5,164 nucleotides of DNA from assembly GCA_900317065.1 (NCBI GenBank), contig ONFK01000137.1, forward strand, positions 1 to 5,164, in the 5' to 3' direction. A program made the translations under genes and the position numbers. Positions 4,400-5,164 of this stretch are shown here, piece by piece. The number at the start of each line of letters is the position of its first letter. Within the stretch, counting starts at the first letter, position 1. Under the pieces are notes generated by a model. That model searched no databases and had not been told where the DNA came from. It saw only the letters and a list, made by a program, of their open reading frames with translations. This DNA comes from an uncultured Bacteroidales bacterium (GTDB taxonomy: Bacteria; Bacteroidota; Bacteroidia; Bacteroidales; UBA932).

Positions 4400-5164
4400 A
4401 TGGGACAGAAAACTAATCCTATCAGCAACAGAATCGGTATCACCCGCGGTTGGGATTCCAACTGGTGTGGTGGAAACTACGCAGAGAAGATCGCCGAGGA
4501 CTACGAGATCCGCAAGTATCTGGGCAACCGCCTTGCAAAGGCCGGTCTCAGCAGGATCGTCATCGAGCGCACCCTCAAGCTCATCACCGTCACCATCTAT
4601 GCAGCCCGTCCCGGTTTCATCATCGGAAAGGGAGGCACCGAGGTCGACAAGCTCAAGGAAGAGCTCAAGAAGGTCACCAGCAAGGAAGTGCAGATCAACA
4701 TCTACGAGGTCAAGCGCCCCGAGGTTGATGCACGTTTCGTGTCCGACAGCATCGCCCGCCAGATCGAGGGCCGTGTATCCTACAGGCGCGCCATCAAGAT
4801 GGCCATCGCCAATGCAATGCGCGTTGGTGCCGAAGGTATCAAGGTTCAGATCGCAGGCCGCGTAGGCGGAGCCGAAATGGCCCGCAGCGAAATGTTCAAG
4901 GAAGGACGTACTCCTCTCCATACATTCCGCGCCGATATCGACTACGCTCTTGCAGTTGCAAACACCAAGGTCGGATGCCTCGGCATCAAGGTCTGGATCT
5001 GCAACGGTGAGAAGTACGGCAAGCAGGATCTTACCCCCGCAGCTCTCGCAGCCGCTAACGCACAGGCCGCAGGCCAGCGCAGCGGTGGACGCGGAGAGCG
5101 CCGTGGTGGCCGTCGCGACGGCGAACGCCGCGCCGCAGAGCGGATCAGGCAAGACGACGCTGAC
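4400..5164 (+). CDS. rpsC: 30S ribosomal protein S3 (uS3), 3' end off-window
   Basis: A 30S head protein at the mRNA entry site, contributing to mRNA unwinding. The frame is open for 255 codons to the right edge with no stop. Seen: MGQKTNPISNRIGI, the type II KH domain with PGFIIGKGG (71-79, GxxG at 76-79), SYRRAIKMAI (127-136) carrying the basic residues linked to helicase activity in E. coli, and the C-terminal domain with AGRVGGAEMARSEMFKEGR (152-170), TFRADIDYA (175-183) and GIKVWICNGE (195-204). From about 211 it turns into an Ala-rich stretch and then a Gly/Arg-rich tail (226-249) ending acidic (DDAD). At 255 residues or more it is longer than the 233 of E. coli S3 and my expectation of about 245 for Bacteroidota. 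It begins 2 nt after rplV. rplP would be expected next. Confidence 0.97.
   Translation, partial: MGQKTNPISNRIGITRGWDSNWCGGNYAEKIAEDYEIRKYLGNRLAKAGLSRIVIERTLKLITVTIYAARPGFIIGKGGTEVDKLKEELKKVTSKEVQINIYEVKRPEVDARFVSDSIARQIEGRVSYRRAIKMAIANAMRVGAEGIKVQIAGRVGGAEMARSEMFKEGRTPLHTFRADIDYALAVANTKVGCLGIKVWICNGEKYGKQDLTPAALAAANAQAAGQRSGGRGERRGGRRDGERRAAERIRQDDAD

Noticed and set aside
4382..5152. Minus-strand open frame of 256 codons opposite rpsC
   Set aside because: Its translation is a Ala/Leu/Asp/Cys-rich mirror of a GC-rich coding strand, with no promoter or motif; rpsC is certain on the other strand. The minus frame opposite rplB (2847-3593) is rejected for the same reason.

Overview
The window is chromosomal DNA of a Bacteroidota member, most likely of the order Bacteroidales. 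The evidence is the Bacteroidota-style promoter (TTG, 19 nt, TAnnTTTG), A-rich translation starts that mostly lack a Shine-Dalgarno, and the sequence character of the ribosomal proteins (for example the N-termini of L3 and L23 and the HPMGGGEGR loop of L2). The genes are visibly GC-rich, and the single intergenic region is strongly AT-rich. I would not name a genus.

Layout: two gene groups diverge from a 124-bp AT-rich region (1172-1295). Leftwards on the minus strand lies cdaA, a membrane diadenylate cyclase making c-di-AMP, then a gene read as mutS2. The two overlap by 4 bp (ATGA), and mutS2 runs off the left edge. Rightwards on the plus strand lies the front of the S10 ribosomal protein operon: rplC (L3), rplD (L4), rplW (L23), rplB (L2), rpsS (S19), rplV (L22) and rpsC (S3). 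rpsC runs off the right edge with no stop codon reached. The seven genes are separated by only 2-19 bp, and no terminator is visible between them, so they look like one transcription unit.

The usual first gene of this operon, rpsJ (S10), is absent. rplC is the first gene and has its own excellent promoter at 1205-1235. An identical -7 octamer, TATATTTG, faces the other way in front of cdaA. Its -33 zone falls on the same bases as the -33 element of the ribosomal promoter, so the two promoters are back to back and probably interfere. The cdaA mRNA would be nearly leaderless. The rplC mRNA would have a leader of roughly 55 nt beginning with a C4/A6/G4 hairpin. It ends in a possible pair of mutually exclusive hairpins, one displaying and one partly burying the start codon.

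The ribosomal genes supply 50S proteins around the peptidyl transferase centre and the exit tunnel (L2, L3, L4, L22, L23) and 30S head proteins (S19, S3). Overall this is a conserved housekeeping region. The points of interest are the operon break before rplC, the divergent linkage of c-di-AMP synthesis to ribosome synthesis, and the leader structures. I see no mobile element, CRISPR array, tRNA or rRNA. I do not see an undescribed multi-gene system.
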